NCBI GenBank assembly: GCA_021442155.1
Contig: CM038223.1
Coordinates: forward strand, 33,516,983-33,580,982
Direction of reading: 5' to 3'
DNA length: 64,000 bases
Source of the DNA: Cymbidium sinense
Lineage: Eukaryota > Streptophyta > Magnoliopsida > Asparagales > Orchidaceae
Shown one piece after another: positions 12,790 through 23,799 of this stretch. The stretch's first letter is position 1; the number at the start of each line of letters is the position of its first letter. The translations under genes and the position numbers were made by a program. The notes under the pieces were generated by a model. It saw only the letters and a program-made list of their open reading frames with translations, searched no databases and was not told where the DNA came from.

Positions 12790-14275
12790 ATCTGAAAGAG
12801 GCAGTGCATTAGAGAAATTCAAGAACTTGGCATCTAACTTTCAATGTTTTACCATCTTAGAAATAATGAATTTCTATTATTTTAAGACCCAGTACTCATA
12901 AAAATCTAAGTATCTTATAACTCGGCTTCATCTTTCTAAAATTCCTTCATCTAACAAGAGAGCACTTCTTCCAATTCTTTCTTTGCCTTATTAAGGTGAG
13001 TCAGCACTAAAACAACTTAGTTCTTCTCTACCTCTTACTGAGTTGCCTTTGCCTAAAGTTTAGAGAACTCATCTTGTATAGTCTCTAATTCAACCCTCAC
13101 TGCATGGAAGTCATTCATCTTGATGAAGAACTTCTTGCAGATCTCCCAGGTCAATCACCATGCTATCTGTTGAGCCTTAATAGCAAAGGGCAGCCGACAA
13201 TTAAGAAAATACATAAGAAGCTCATCAAGTTCCTTAGAGAAATTCTCTTGCCTGAGCTTGAAGGTCTAACTGGTCAACTTACACATATTTGGAGTATAAT
13301 TATTTTTGCCGTGCTCTTTCCACACTGTCTCCTCTTCAAGCTCTCTTCTCTTCTTCTTATGACCTAGAGGAGTCAAACTTGTGGCCCTCTTCATAGACTT
13401 CTTAGGAGTAGTACCTGACCCAACCTCATCGACTGTCTCACTAGATCCAACTAGTCATCACCCACCTCACATTTACCCTCCTATAAGAATGAAACTATAA
13501 AGGGATCAAGTGGAAGGGGAGTGGAAGTTCATCTCCTACAAGTAATTGAATATAATGATTAAAATGTGCAAGTAAAAGGATGAAATAAAGGCTATAAAAG
13601 GTGATCAAATCCATACTACATAATACATTGGAGACTTAGCCAAAATGGAGAATATTGATGGATATTTTGTGTTTTATTTATCACTTTCTATAGCACCCAT
13701 TTAACTTGGGTATCCGCCTCAAGAGAAATTTCTTACTGACTATAAAGGGAAGAGGAATAGTCAGCACTAGCCATGGTTTCCAGCTCTTGATAAAATTTAA
13801 CTTAGAGTGCCACTTTCTCACTTTACTCACCAGGTTGTGGATTTTCATCAAGAATGCTAAAAATTGGACTATGCCATCTTGGTACCCTTCTGTGAGAAGT
13901 GGTGGAAAAAAATCCTCAAGCTTCATAGTAATTCTTGCTTCCATTGGAATAAGATAAAGGTGATCATACTCATGACTAAGTTTGATAAGACTTAAGGATG
14001 CATGCCCCCAAAAAAATTTAGAATCCCCTCTCACTAGTTGGGAAGAGTGAGCTAGAGGCTGCATCTAAAGTGGTCTAGAGGAATGCATAACTTATATGAT
14101 TGAGTAGGATTAAATCACTCAACTTTGTAGGCCACCCACACTAAGAAGTCAAAATGTCTATAATAGTATCCATGAAAGTTGTGAGTTGTTTATGATGAAT
14201 CAAAGTCAGGCACATCTTTGGCTTTGGCTTGTATGGACATAATTGTTGAGTCCTTCAAAGCCACTATTCACATTA
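12790..14275 (-). pseudogene. Antisense accessory ORF of Tat, copy 1
   Basis: On the minus strand, opposite to Tat pol, a broken protein can be followed. It has an N-terminal SYKLCIPLDHF segment near 14,085, and a 127-codon open piece at 13,681-14,064 with SKFFWGHASLSLIKLSHEY, IPMEAR and a KWHSK segment. A Glu/Lys-rich coiled-coil part follows, and then the C-terminal KMVKH, LDAKFLNFSNALPLSD at about 12,795-12,870. The same blocks occur in the copies at 23.8-25.4 kb and 54.3-55.9 kb. The layout resembles the 'putative gypsy-type transposon' proteins annotated as extra ORFs in plant Ty3/gypsy elements. Its function is unknown. Frameshifts and stops make this copy a pseudogene. Confidence 0.7.
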
Positions 14276-15179
14276 ATCAAAGGAAAATTACTTCGAAGCT
14301 AAGAGGGGCATATCCTACTCACTATAAAAAATATTTACTTGCTTAAAGTTGAAGGGATAATAAAAACTCAACTACTCATGATAAGAATGAATTTATAGAT
14401 GTAGATGGTAAGGCTCAGTAACATGAATGCCACATCAAGTAATAAATGGTGAAATCATTATCTATCCAACAAAATCTTATGTAGTGAAAGCCAAGAAAAA
14501 ATAATTACCCACTCCCATCTTAAACTCAAAAGAAACTCAACAAGAGATATGGAAAATATAAGATAATTATACCTTTTTTAATAAAATAAAAATCATAATT
14601 ACAACACATTCACTAACCATATAAATTATTCCTTAAGTTACTTTATGATGGGGCCCAAGTGCCACTCCTCGCCAAGCCTACCCTTTTCAAACACATGTCA
14701 AACATAAATTTAGAATCATAAATGAAGAGAGTAGACCCTTGCAACTTAATTGAGCATTAAAGCAATGTCAACTAGTCCCTCATCGATACAAAACTTTTTA
14801 CAGACTCGACCTCCACAATCTACCTCTACTACTACTCCATCTCAAGTTTTTTTAACTCTTACTTTGATAAGTTTAAGTCCTCCTCTAAAAGAGTGGCCCT
14901 CTTGTACAAAGCAAGAAGCTCAGATGGTTCAGTGAGCTCTTACATCTCCCTCTTAGCATCTTTCTCCTCTAAATGAGAAGACACATCTCTCACAGACTCA
15001 CCATTGTCTTGGTGAAAGATTTAGAACTTATAGTCACACAGGTCACACTCATCTAGGGTTTAAAATAAGGACTATCCAAATATGATCTTCAATTTTAATA
15101 TTGTAAAACACTTTCAGAGCTATAGGTGTTAGCCAATAACCATGTGAATATAGAGAAAGGGAATGAGGTCAGTAGTAAA
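14276..15179. other. Interval between antisense ORF and Tat-B gag
   Basis: No full LTR can be recognised here, although one would be expected between the 3' module of one element and the gag of the next. A short Ser/Thr-rich open frame at 14,750-14,935 has no recognisable domain. Upstream parts of the antisense ORF may extend into this interval. Confidence 0.5.
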
Positions 15180-15610
15180 TAATGGTGCTCACAAAAAAGA
15201 TTCAGAAAAGTGGTCACCCTAAAGAAGATCTTAAAGGGACATGTTCTAAATTTGAAGACATAAAAGAGAAAAAAGCCAAAACACTTGACAAAAAGAAGTG
15301 TTGATACACAAGCACAAATTTAAAAATCCACCACCTCGCTACAACTAGCAAGTATTTACAACCAAGTACAATCACACCGTTTAAAGTGTTCATCATAGAG
15401 CAAGTCGAGGCCATTCAAGATAAAGATTATTTTAATTGTCCACTACCTTTGAAGGCTGACAGAGTTCATGATTGATTTAGGTATTACTCTTATTCATGAT
15501 GATGAACATGACACTAAAGAAAGTCAACATCTACAAAGCTTGGTTGTGGAACTCATAAAACTAGGGAAGTTGAAGGAGTTCATGAAAATATTAGGAAAGG
15601 TGGTATCCGA
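15180..15610 (+). pseudogene. Tat-B gag C-terminal remnant
   Basis: The text ITPFKVFIIEQVEAIQDKDY at about 15,370-15,430 is followed by HDTKESQHLQSLVVEL and IKLGKLKEFMKIL at about 15,505-15,585. This matches the layout of the Tat/Ogre gag C-terminus, where a His/Asp-rich FHxDHGHDT segment is followed by a helix ending LI..G.L..F. Gag forms the virus-like particle. The Cys/His residues before HDT are lost and the N-terminal two thirds of gag cannot be read. It leads into the protease at 15.86 kb. Confidence 0.7.
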
Positions 15611-15859
15611 GCCAAGTACAAACTTATTCTAACTCATGAAATTCATATTGTAAGAGTATGGTTCTCTTTTTTGGTGGAAATGAGGAGTCATCTAAGTAAT
15701 AAAGTCTCATGTGACTAAAATCAATAGAAGTTAACTCAATATCCATGGCATGAGTGCCAATTATGGCATTTATCTTAATTAGCTTCTTGGAAAAATCTTG
15801 ACTAGCATTCAACATCATTTATAAGATGAAGTCATTATAGTGTTAACTTCTAATTATTA

Positions 15860-16250
15860 GATATGAATATTTTGTTTAACACTAAGAGCTTGGTGAATAT
15901 CAACTTCAAATTCATGTTTGATAAAATGAACTTAGTGAGTTTAGAAATCACCCCGACTAGGTTTATTGGAGAAAAGAGAGAGATAGAAGGAATCATCACT
16001 CCCTGTGACTTGGTGTGAAGCTATTTACATCTATGGTGGACTTCATTATCACCAACACACCAACCACGTATAATATTATTTTGTCTTACCACTACATAAC
16101 ACATTTAGAGCAGAGGTAGTCAAGTTCCAGGTAAGAGGAGAAAAATATCACATTCATGGGACACTCAAATCAATCTAGAGCCTATTATATATAAGTAGTT
16201 GGTGATTTGCTAAGAATTGAAGTGGTGTTGCAACTAAATGTCACATCCAC
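15860..16250 (+). pseudogene. Tat-B protease remnant
   Basis: ITPTRFIGEKREIEGIIT at about 15,940-15,990 and MVDFIITNTPTTYNIIL at about 16,033-16,085 are the Tat-type protease blocks in order. A decayed counterpart of the following RAVVSTYH segment is present. The active-site region before them is eroded. Stops and a frameshift are present. Confidence 0.75.
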
Positions 16251-16374
16251 AAGGGTGTAAATCATAAAAAAAAAAGTTGAGGAAGTGCTAATCATTCAAA
16301 ATCTAGAGTGAGTTCTATGAATTACCTTGGTTGTTATCATCGAGTATAAAGGAGCCCTTATTCAAGTTCTACAG

Positions 16375-17345
16375 TAGGAGATAGATGTATTTGTATGGAC
16401 TGTAATTGAGATTGTAGGTATTGATGTCAATGTTGCTTTTTATAAGCTCGATATCAAAATGGTTGCTTGGTTAATTAAGTATTAGATGAGATAAATGGAA
16501 TCTTTGTTTGCCAAGTTGATTAAAGATAATATCACCAAGAAAATTAATTCCATCTTCATTTAGAAAGTTCAATATCTTGAATGGAGATTTAATTGGATCA
16601 TGGTATGATAGTCTAATGGCAAGGGTAGGATGTGCATGGATTTCACCAATATGAACTTAGCTTGATGTAATGATGGGTACCCACTTCCTAGAAAAGATGC
16701 ACTTGTCAGCACAACAGTGAATTACCCAATAATGAGCTTTTTGGATGCCTTCTTTGGGTATCATCAAATTCAAATGCATCTTATTGACTCAAAAAAATGA
16801 CTTTTATCACAAGAGGATGACTATGGTGCTATAGAGTAATGCCTTTGGCTAAAGAACGTTGGGGCAATTTTTTAAATAATGATAGACTAAGTGTTTAAAG
16901 AGATGAAATAAAGAAATATACAAGCCTATGTGGATGACTAGCTAGTTAAAATTAAGTCGCTTGAACAACATATCAAAGACTTGAAAAACACCTTCATCAC
17001 TTTAAAAAATTATAATAAGCACCTCAACCCCATGAAGATTGTATTTGATTCCATATCAAGTACTTTTTTAGGGTTCTTGATCACTCATGAAGGCATAGAG
17101 GTATATCTTGGTAAAGTTAAAGCCATACTTGATATGCCACTATCAAGAACAACCAAAGAGGTACAATAACTCATTAGGTGACTTAACCCTTAAATAGATT
17201 TATTACTAAAGTAGACAAAATATGCTTTTCACTCTTCAAATTATTTAGCAATGCAAAAAAGTTTGAGTAGATAGAAGAATGTGAGAAAATGTTTAATAAC
17301 CTAAAAAATTTACTTACCTTGCCACCTTTATTAAAATTTTTGAAG
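16375..17345 (+). pseudogene. Tat-B reverse transcriptase remnant
   Basis: This is the best preserved Tat RT in the window. In near-continuous translation I read KGRMCMDFTNMNLA (about 16,620-16,665), MSFLDAFFGYHQIQM (about 16,735-16,780), and AYVDD at about 16,923-16,937. The open 62-codon piece at 16,981-17,169 covers KHLNPMKIVFDSIS, STFLGFLITHEGIE and KAILDMPLSRTTKEVQ. The YVDD catalytic box is present, but a stop follows it immediately. About ten stops or frameshifts interrupt the domain. The order and text match Tat-A. Confidence 0.88.
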
Positions 17346-17469
17346 AAAGGAGAGATTTTTTTTTATATTTAGGATTTGGAGAAGATTTAGGTAACTTAGA
17401 CTTGATGAAAGAAGAAGGGGGAAGGCAATCACAATTTTACTATATATGAAAATTACTCACATTGTCCAA

Positions 17470-18135
17470 TCATGGAAAACTTTGTAATCACTATTATCAT
17501 ATCTACTTGATAACTTTGACCATAATTCTAGGCCAATCCAATTCGAGTTATCACTGATCACTCACTCAAGTTAATACTTGCCAAGTCAAATAATTTAAAA
17601 GGATTACTGAAATGGTTGGTGGATTTGAGCGAGTTCAATATGTCATATTTGCCTTAAGTAGTGACTGAGGTACAAGCACTCCTTGATTTTCTTTTGATTT
17701 CAATGACTTGTAATTTACCAATTAACCTAGAACCAATGTGTCACTTATATGTAGATGTCTCTTTAGAAGTGTTGGGAGTGGGAGTAGGCATTGTGTTAAA
17801 TAGTTTGATGGGGATCATTGTTACTAAATCAATTAAGTTTAACTTTCAATTCAGTAATAGTCAATTAGAGTTTAATGTGCAACATGTTGAATTACAATTC
17901 ACTCAAAGACTAGGTGTCGGGTTCATCATAGCTCACTTAAAATCATAGTCAATGGTGCATCAAATCAATGGATTGTATGAGATAAGAGATGAGTCACCAT
18001 AGAGATATCTACTTAAAGTAAATGTAGAAATTAGAAGACTCAAACACTACAAACTTAAATAAGTCTTGAAGAAGCAAAACTAGCTCATTGATTTACTATC
18101 AAGATAAAATGGACTCAAGGATTACCCTACCCTCC
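17470..18135 (+). pseudogene. Tat-B RNase H remnant
   Basis: The connection text (FEFKRVQYVIF in broken frames) leads to a 95-codon open frame at 17,661-17,948. That frame has EVQALLDFL, then LYVDVS in place of the usual YVDGS, and then an SNSQLEF block where Glu is the expected catalytic residue. Beyond the stop, RYLLKVNVEI and LIDLLSR-like text continues to about 18,135. After that pol is lost and no integrase is seen. Confidence 0.8.
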
Positions 18136-18432
18136 AACTTGAATATTCTTTTCTTCACTCACCGAAATATTTTTAATATTTTTAAAAATACATTGCTCAA
18201 AATTCAAAGTATGACTATGAAAAGTTTAGCATGGTATAAGACAATGCTTGGCAAATTACTAGCCCAAAGCTATTTACTTGGCAAAAAATCCCCAAATAAA
18301 CCACACTCTCCTAGTAACTTGGTGATCTACGTTAGTCGAACCACTCGGTAAGCTATAGTAATTCAAGTTAAGGCTTGGGGAGCTACATGTTGACTTAGGT
18401 CACTTAGTGAACTTTTTTTGACCTTCACTCTA
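18136..18432 (+). other. Deletion-scarred 3' end of Tat-B up to the Reina insertion
   Basis: Integrase is missing. A GGGGAGCTACATGTTGACTT string at about 18,378-18,400 resembles the post-pol unit of Tat-D (AGGGAGCTATGTGATGACTC at about 59,872). The last bases, CCTTCACTCTA, read as the start of a palindromic-array unit that resumes at 23,062 after the Reina element. Integrase was therefore probably deleted before Reina arrived. Confidence 0.6.
18428..18432 (+). repeat. Target-site duplication, left copy (Reina)
   Basis: CTCTA lies immediately before the TG start of the left LTR. The identical CTCTA lies immediately after the CA end of the right LTR, at 23,062-23,066. Confidence 0.85.
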
Positions 18433-19049
18433 TGATGTAGCACATTAATGGAGAAAAGGCGATTACAAGGTCTGAATTCAAAAAAGATAAAACTCATGAG
18501 GTTTTATGTTGTGTTACATGTGTTGTAGTGTTTTATATTTGAGTTTCATGCATTATTTTACATGCTAGATACTGTGTTTAATCATGTTTAAGTATTGTAT
18601 GTAGGTTGTGGTCGAGATCATTAAGTAAAGTTTTTATCGAGATCATTAATGTTAGATATGTAGCAATGATCTAGAGCTTAGGTGCTACAATCTGGTGCCT
18701 TGGTGTTACAACTAGGTGTAAAGATAGAGAAGCTAGTGCCTAAGTTCTAGCCCCATGATGCTAGGCACCATGAGACGATGGGTTTCATTTTTATGTCAGT
18801 GTTTTAATGGATATCCTATAGGGACACACACTTTAAAGTCTTATAATTTATACAAATGTTTAAGTTTTATGTAAGGAGTACTTTTGGTCTATTTTTTAAA
18901 AAATTAGAATGAAGAACTCTTGGTTGGAGCTTAGTGGACAACCTTCTCAGAAGATTTGGTGATCTCTTGTGACCTTTCAACCTTGCTAAGTGGAAGTCCT
19001 AGTGCACTCTTCTATCTTCCCTCCACTGTGACTTGAAGCATCCACACCA
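18433..19049 (+). repeat. Reina 5' LTR
   Basis: This 617-bp LTR begins TGATGTAGCACA and ends CACACCA. Long stretches match the right LTR: TTTATGTTGTGTTACAT, TTTAATCATGTTT, GTTAGATATGTAGCAATG, and the GGGACACAC and GACTTTTGG-like 3' part. By eye the divergence is roughly one base in five. Degenerate copies of a TAGTGCCTAAG/AGGCACTA word occur in the middle. No clean TATA box survives. Confidence 0.88.
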
Positions 19050-19053
19050 CATT

Positions 19054-19066
19054 TGATATCATAACC
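19054..19066 (+). other. Primer-binding site, initiator Met-tRNA type, degenerate
   Basis: TGATATCATAACC starts five bases after the LTR end and matches TGGTATCAGAGCC at 10 of 13 positions. That is the usual plant retroelement primer site, where the tRNA would prime minus-strand cDNA. Confidence 0.7.
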
Positions 19067-19829
19067 CAAGGCTGAGAGGCATGAAGAAAGTGCTTGTATG
19101 TGATCTACATAAGATCTAAGCAAGATTAGTTCTATGATTTTAATTTTAGCAATTTTATTTACAAATTTTAGCGATATCTGTTGGTAAACTCATGCTAGTC
19201 ACATGTGGTAAAAAATTCTATAATCATTTATTTTACTACCAATTAGTATTCTGCATCTATAAAGCCTAACCTTCACCTATTTAAAACTTACCAATAAACC
19301 ATGATACTTGAATGGCAACTTAACTAAGGAAGAGTTCACTAAAATAGCAAAACCTAGGATATAAACCTTGCATAAAAATCAAACTCATATCTTTAAAGAC
19401 TTTTTGATTGTCACTTTTCTGTGTTTACTTAATGTTTTGTAGTATCCAAAGTTAATATGTGTTTATTAAAAGCTAAAATTGGTATAACTTATGCATCTCA
19501 TTGTGCTATAATTAGTTTATATAATGCATATTTAAAATTATATTTGGAGTTACATATCTACATTTCCTTTATTTAAATCACGCCACCCAAGTTTGTTAGC
19601 TTGGATCAATTAGAAGACTTAACTAAAAGGGAAGATTAGATCACTATGTGATGTAAGAAAAAGCTCACTAGGGTAGAGGAACTTATGATTAACCTAGCTG
19701 TCCAATTTTAAATTTTGAGTGATAAGATTCAAACCTTAATAACTATTCCATGTGAAAATGACCAAGAAATCATAGGAGGGGAAAACCATGAAATTCTAAC
19801 ATGTTAGAACATCCAAGTTAGCATCTTAG

Positions 19830-20110
19830 GATTCAAGAAACCATACATGAACAAAAAAAACTAATTAAGATAGAAGCCCCAATTTATGATGGTGTTCATG
19901 ACCATAGTAAGTTTCTAGATTGGCTTACCCATATGGATGCTTATCAAAGAACAACATTTGCAAAAATAAAATTGGTGGGCCATGTTAGAATTTAATGGAA
20001 TAATAGTTTGGCTAAGGAAGAAATGTTCAGTAGAAATCTCATGGCATGGGTAGATATGAATGATATGTTAAGGGCTATATATTATTCTAGAAACCATGAT
20101 AAGAAGCTCC
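19830..20110 (+). pseudogene. Reina gag remnant
   Basis: KIEAPIYDGVHDHSKFLDWL and MDAYQRTTFAKIKLVGHVRI are the Reina/CRM-type gag N-terminal blocks. MAWVDMNDMLRAIYY is the later W-D-M helix region. The frame then runs directly into the RT text at about 20,130. The gag C-terminus, zinc knuckle, protease and first RT blocks are therefore deleted. Confidence 0.75.
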
Positions 20111-20126
20111 TCATAATCTTTATGAA

Positions 20127-20960
20127 TTGTTAGGCATGTCATTTGGCCTTTCAAACCCACCTAGTACATTCATGAGATTGATAAACTCTATCATGAAACT
20201 TTTTGTTTGTCATTTCTCTGTGGTCTATTTTGATGATATTCTTATCTATAGTCTTGATAAGGAGTCACACTTATATCATTTGATGATGGTCTTGGAAAAA
20301 TTAAGAGTAGAAAAATTTTATATATATATCTTAAAAACTCTTTTTTTTTGCTAAAGAAAGTTTTGTTCTTAGGTTTTATCATGTCTGTTAATGCACTATA
20401 AGAAGATCCCACAAAAATTAAAGCTATTATAGACTGGCTTACTCCAAAATCTTTTATGGATGTTAGAAGCTTCCATGGTTTAGCCACCTTTTATAAGAGG
20501 TTCACTAAGAACATTAGCACCATTGTAGATTACTTACATCTTCAGAAAAGATATATTTGCTTGGACTACAAATGCTGAAAAGGCCATGGAATAAATCAAA
20601 ATTCTTGTGACTCCTTCAACTATGTTAAAACTTCATAATTTTAGTAAAATATTTGAAGTAACTTTTAACACTTTAGGTGTTAGAATTAGTGGAGCATTAA
20701 TTCAATAAATCCACCTTATTAATTTCTTTAGTGAGAAGTCTAATGATGTAAAACAAAAATATTTTACTTATGATCATGAATTTTATGTTATTATTCAAAC
20801 TCTTAAACACTAGTGACATTATTTTTTATACAATGCATTTATTCTAAATATGAATCATCATGCTCTAAAATTCATCAATTCTAATAAGAATTAAATCATT
20901 GACAAGCAAAATGGATTGTATACCTTCAAGAATTGTTTTTATATAAACATAAACCGGGAG
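20127..20960 (+). pseudogene. Reina reverse transcriptase / RNase H remnant
   Basis: A 75-codon open frame (20,127-20,354) begins in the MPFGL block (read as MSFGLSNPPSTFMRLINS) and holds the YFDD catalytic box in VYFDDILIYS. Downstream, LTPKSFMDVRSFHGLATFY and KRFTKNISTIV form the RT-RNase H connection at about 20,440-20,535. RNase H traces follow, with YDHEFYVIIQTL-like and DHHALKFIN-like text, to about 20,960. The N-terminal RT is absent because of the gag-RT deletion. Stops and frameshifts are frequent beyond 20,354. Confidence 0.85.
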
Positions 20961-21059
20961 TAGGTAATAAACTAATAGAAGCTTTTTTTGGGCATGTCTA
21001 GTCATTTCATCCTTAGAATTTTAAATCCCTAGATTTGATACTATAGATGAAGATTATAA

Positions 21060-22210
21060 AGTTTGCCCTAATTTTTACTTAATTCATCTAGAACAAGAAT
21101 TCAAACCATTAACTTTTCATACTTTATCATCATTAATGGATATCTTTATAAAGGCAAGAGGTTATGTATCCCTAGAACATTCAAGATAGGCTTTTTTTAT
21201 CTCCAAACTTCATTTAGGAGGCATAGATGGACACTTTGGTAAATAAAAAAACCCATGATCTTGTTGAACAAAGATTTTACTAGCCATCTCTATGAATACA
21301 TGTTGATTGTATTGTTACCCAATGTTACACTTGTCATCAAGCGAAGGCTACTAAACAGATAGTAGGTTATTACACATCATTACCTATTCCTTCATAACCA
21401 TGGAAATACTTATCCATGGACTTCTTGCTAGTAAGCCTAGAACTCCTTATGGACATAATAGTATTTTTGTTATTATGGATAGAATTTATAAAATGGCACA
21501 TTTCTTACCTTGTTCAAAATAATATGACACTTCTCAAATAGTAATATTATTCTTTAACGAAATTGTGAGACTATGCAGGATTTCATCCACTATAATTTCT
21601 GATAGAAATGTTAAATTTTTATCTTATATTTGAAAAACTCAATGGAAATTAATGGGAACACAATTGAACTTCTCTTTTATATTTCTTCCTCAAACAAATG
21701 GATAAATAAAAGTAATCAATAAGACCATAAAGAACTAATTGACATGTTTAGTTGGAAAAATCTTAAAAAATTGGGATTTAACTTTACCTACATCTAAATT
21801 TGCCTATAAAAATACCATTTTTAGTTCAATCACCTTTTTAGAAAGTTTAAGCATACAATCTTAAATTTCCTATTGATCTAACAGACACGTTTACTCAAGC
21901 AATTTTTGATTCAATATATACATTAATTTATAATTTAAAATACATGAATAATAATTAAAATTACAAAATGCTAAGTATGATGAATAAAATACTAAAATGA
22001 ATTTTTAAAGAATATGAGGTAGGTGATTATGTATTGGCATGCATCCACCATGAGAGATTTACTGGCAAGAAATATAAGAAGTTACAAGTGAGAATATGTG
22101 GGCCACTTAAAAACTTAGTACTAATGCTTATATTCTTGCATTGGCCTCTCACATATTTGTTAGTCCTATTTTCAATGTGGAAGATCTAATATTTTCTAAA
22201 GGCGTTATCC
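21060..22210 (+). pseudogene. Reina integrase and C-terminal pol remnant
   Basis: KGKRLCIPRTFK and LHLGGIDGHFG lead into the zinc-binding CYTCHQAK (about 21,322-21,345). The core keeps SMDFLL and ISDRNVKF with both Asp residues. In NG*IKVINKT at about 21,695-21,725, Lys stands where the third catalytic residue, Glu, is expected. DLTLPTSKFAY and the C-terminal VSPIFNVEDL at about 22,160-22,190 complete the Reina layout. It is not functional. Confidence 0.85.
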
Positions 22211-22486
22211 AACCTTTAAATTTGTAGAACAATATTTTTGTAGGAAGAGATAGAAATTATTTACAGGTACTTACCAACCAATAGTCTTGAAGTAGAGAAT
22301 ATCATCACAGTGGAAGCACCATTAGATGATAACACTATTTAGAGATTCCAAATCAGGTGGAAAGATAGACCCTAAATGAGGTTTGTTGGGTCACTATATA
22401 TAAGTTGTACAGCTTTTCCCTAAAGCTTTTGAAGACCTCTAAAATTCAATCTATTTAAAAAAGAGTTCTTTGGAGTCTTGGGAAAT

Positions 22487-23061
22487 TGATGTAGTACATC
22501 AAAAAAGAAAAGTACCCATCACAAGGTCCTAATTTGAAAGACAAAACTCATAAGACTTTATGTTGTGTTACATTTGTTGTATTTTGTATATGTGTTCCAT
22601 TTATTGTATTATGTATTAGTTGATGGGTTTAATCATGTTTGGCTATTGTATGTAAGTTTTGGTCAAGATCAAATGTGTTTAAGTGTTAGATATGTAGCAA
22701 TGCTCTAGTGTTTAGGTATTGTAAACTAATGTCACAACACTATAATTTTGTGTAAAGATAGACAAGCCAATGCCTAGGCACTATGATATGATGGGTTCCA
22801 TTTTATGTAAGTTTTTCAATGGTTATCCCAAAGGGACACACCCTTTGGTCTCTTGTAACTTATATAAATATTTATTTTCAATGTAAGGAGGACTTTTGGA
22901 CTATTTTTGTGAAGATTAGAGTGAAGAATTCTTGGTTGCAGCTTAATGGCTGACCTTCTCAAGAGATTTGGTAATTTATTATGACCCTTCAACTTTGGTG
23001 AGTGGAAGTTCCTATGCATGCTTCCCTCCTCCCTTCATTATGACCCGACACATCTGCACCA
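22487..23061 (+). repeat. Reina 3' LTR
   Basis: This 575-bp LTR begins TGATGTAGTACA and ends CTGCACCA. It matches the left LTR throughout but is 42 bp shorter. A weak purine stretch (GGGAAA) precedes it and may be the remnant polypurine tract. An open frame on its minus strand (22,816-23,019) has no family support. Confidence 0.88.
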
Positions 23062-23390
23062 CTCTATGTGGTTGGTGAATACATAAAAAGGCCAATACTC
23101 CATGTAGTTTGCAATCAAAGTGTAAGACCAACTCTCCATGTAGTTGTCAACTAAAGTGTAAGATCAATAATTTGTGATTGAAAACAACAAATAAAAAGAA
23201 AATACTTGATGCACTTGACAATTAAGGTATAAAACTACACACTATGTGGTTAGCGACAAAAGTGTTAGACCAACAATTCCTATGGTTGGCGGCTATAAAA
23301 TACTCTTTGTGATTTGTTACGAATAAAAGAGCAATACTTTGTGTGGTTAGTAACCAAAAACTTAAGTCCAATCATTGTAGTTGATGACCT
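23062..23390 (+). repeat. Palindromic tandem array of a Tat 3' region, copy 2
   Basis: CTCTATGTGGTTGGTGAATAC, GGCCAATACTCCATGTAGTT and GACCAACTCTCCATGTAGTT units with GTAAG linkers match the arrays at 12.0, 56.5 and 60.0 kb. The first unit is cut by the Reina insertion, and its left half is at about 18,422-18,432. Confidence 0.85.
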
Positions 23391-23437
23391 ATTATTACTT
23401 TAATATTATAAAGTGATTGCTTAAAATGATTAATTTG

Positions 23438-23630
23438 TGAGTGTATTCATTCAATGGGTACATTCATAAAGTAAATGGATTCATAATAAGCAAAGTATAT
23501 TCATTTAGTATGTACATTCATAAAGCAAATACATTCATAATGAATGTAGTGTATTCATTCAACAAGTACATTCATAAAGAAAATATATTCATGTATAAAG
23601 AGTATATTCATAGAGCAAGTTAATTTGCAA
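23438..23630 (+). repeat. 54-bp tandem repeat, about 3.3 units
   Basis: The plus-strand frame at 23,441-23,623 shows an 18-residue repeat of the form YSFxxYIHKxNxFI, three full copies and a partial fourth. At DNA level the words GTATATTCATT and TACATTCATAAAG recur every 54 bp. The unit length is a multiple of three, so the frame stays open, but no start context or family supports a gene. It lies between the palindromic array and the antisense ORF. Confidence 0.85.
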
Positions 23631-23799
23631 ACATAATAATGAAGAGATGAATTTTCATTAAGAAAAATGTTTGAACAAAAGCAAGTTGCAAGTATTCAAA
23701 AATTCAATTTACAACTACTCTTCTAGCTCATGGGAACAAAGAAAAAAAAATACAAAAATACAAAATGAAAAAGCTAAGAGGTGCTTCCTTCCTCTTCAC

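Larger units (their letters stand above)
18433..23061 (+). mobile_element. Reina-like Ty3/gypsy element with two LTRs
   Basis: The element is bounded by two related LTRs that start TGATGTAG and end CACCA, and it is flanked by the 5-bp direct repeat CTCTA (18,428-18,432 and 23,062-23,066). Inside, a Met-tRNA-like primer-binding site, gag, RT, RNase H, integrase and a C-terminal pol domain appear in order on the plus strand. RSFHGLATFYKRF and YFDDILIYS are typical of the Reina/CRM group, and the C-terminal text FVSPIFNVEDL is typical of Reina. Protease and the N-terminal RT are missing. The LTRs have clearly diverged, so the insertion is old. Confidence 0.9.

Noticed and set aside
13104..13367. 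87-codon plus-strand open frame
   Set aside because: It is the complement of the coiled-coil part of the antisense accessory ORF, which has paralogues in two other places.
15624..15818. 64-codon minus-strand frame between Tat-B gag and protease
   Set aside because: The plus strand reads as gag and protease on both sides, and the minus-strand frame has no domain.
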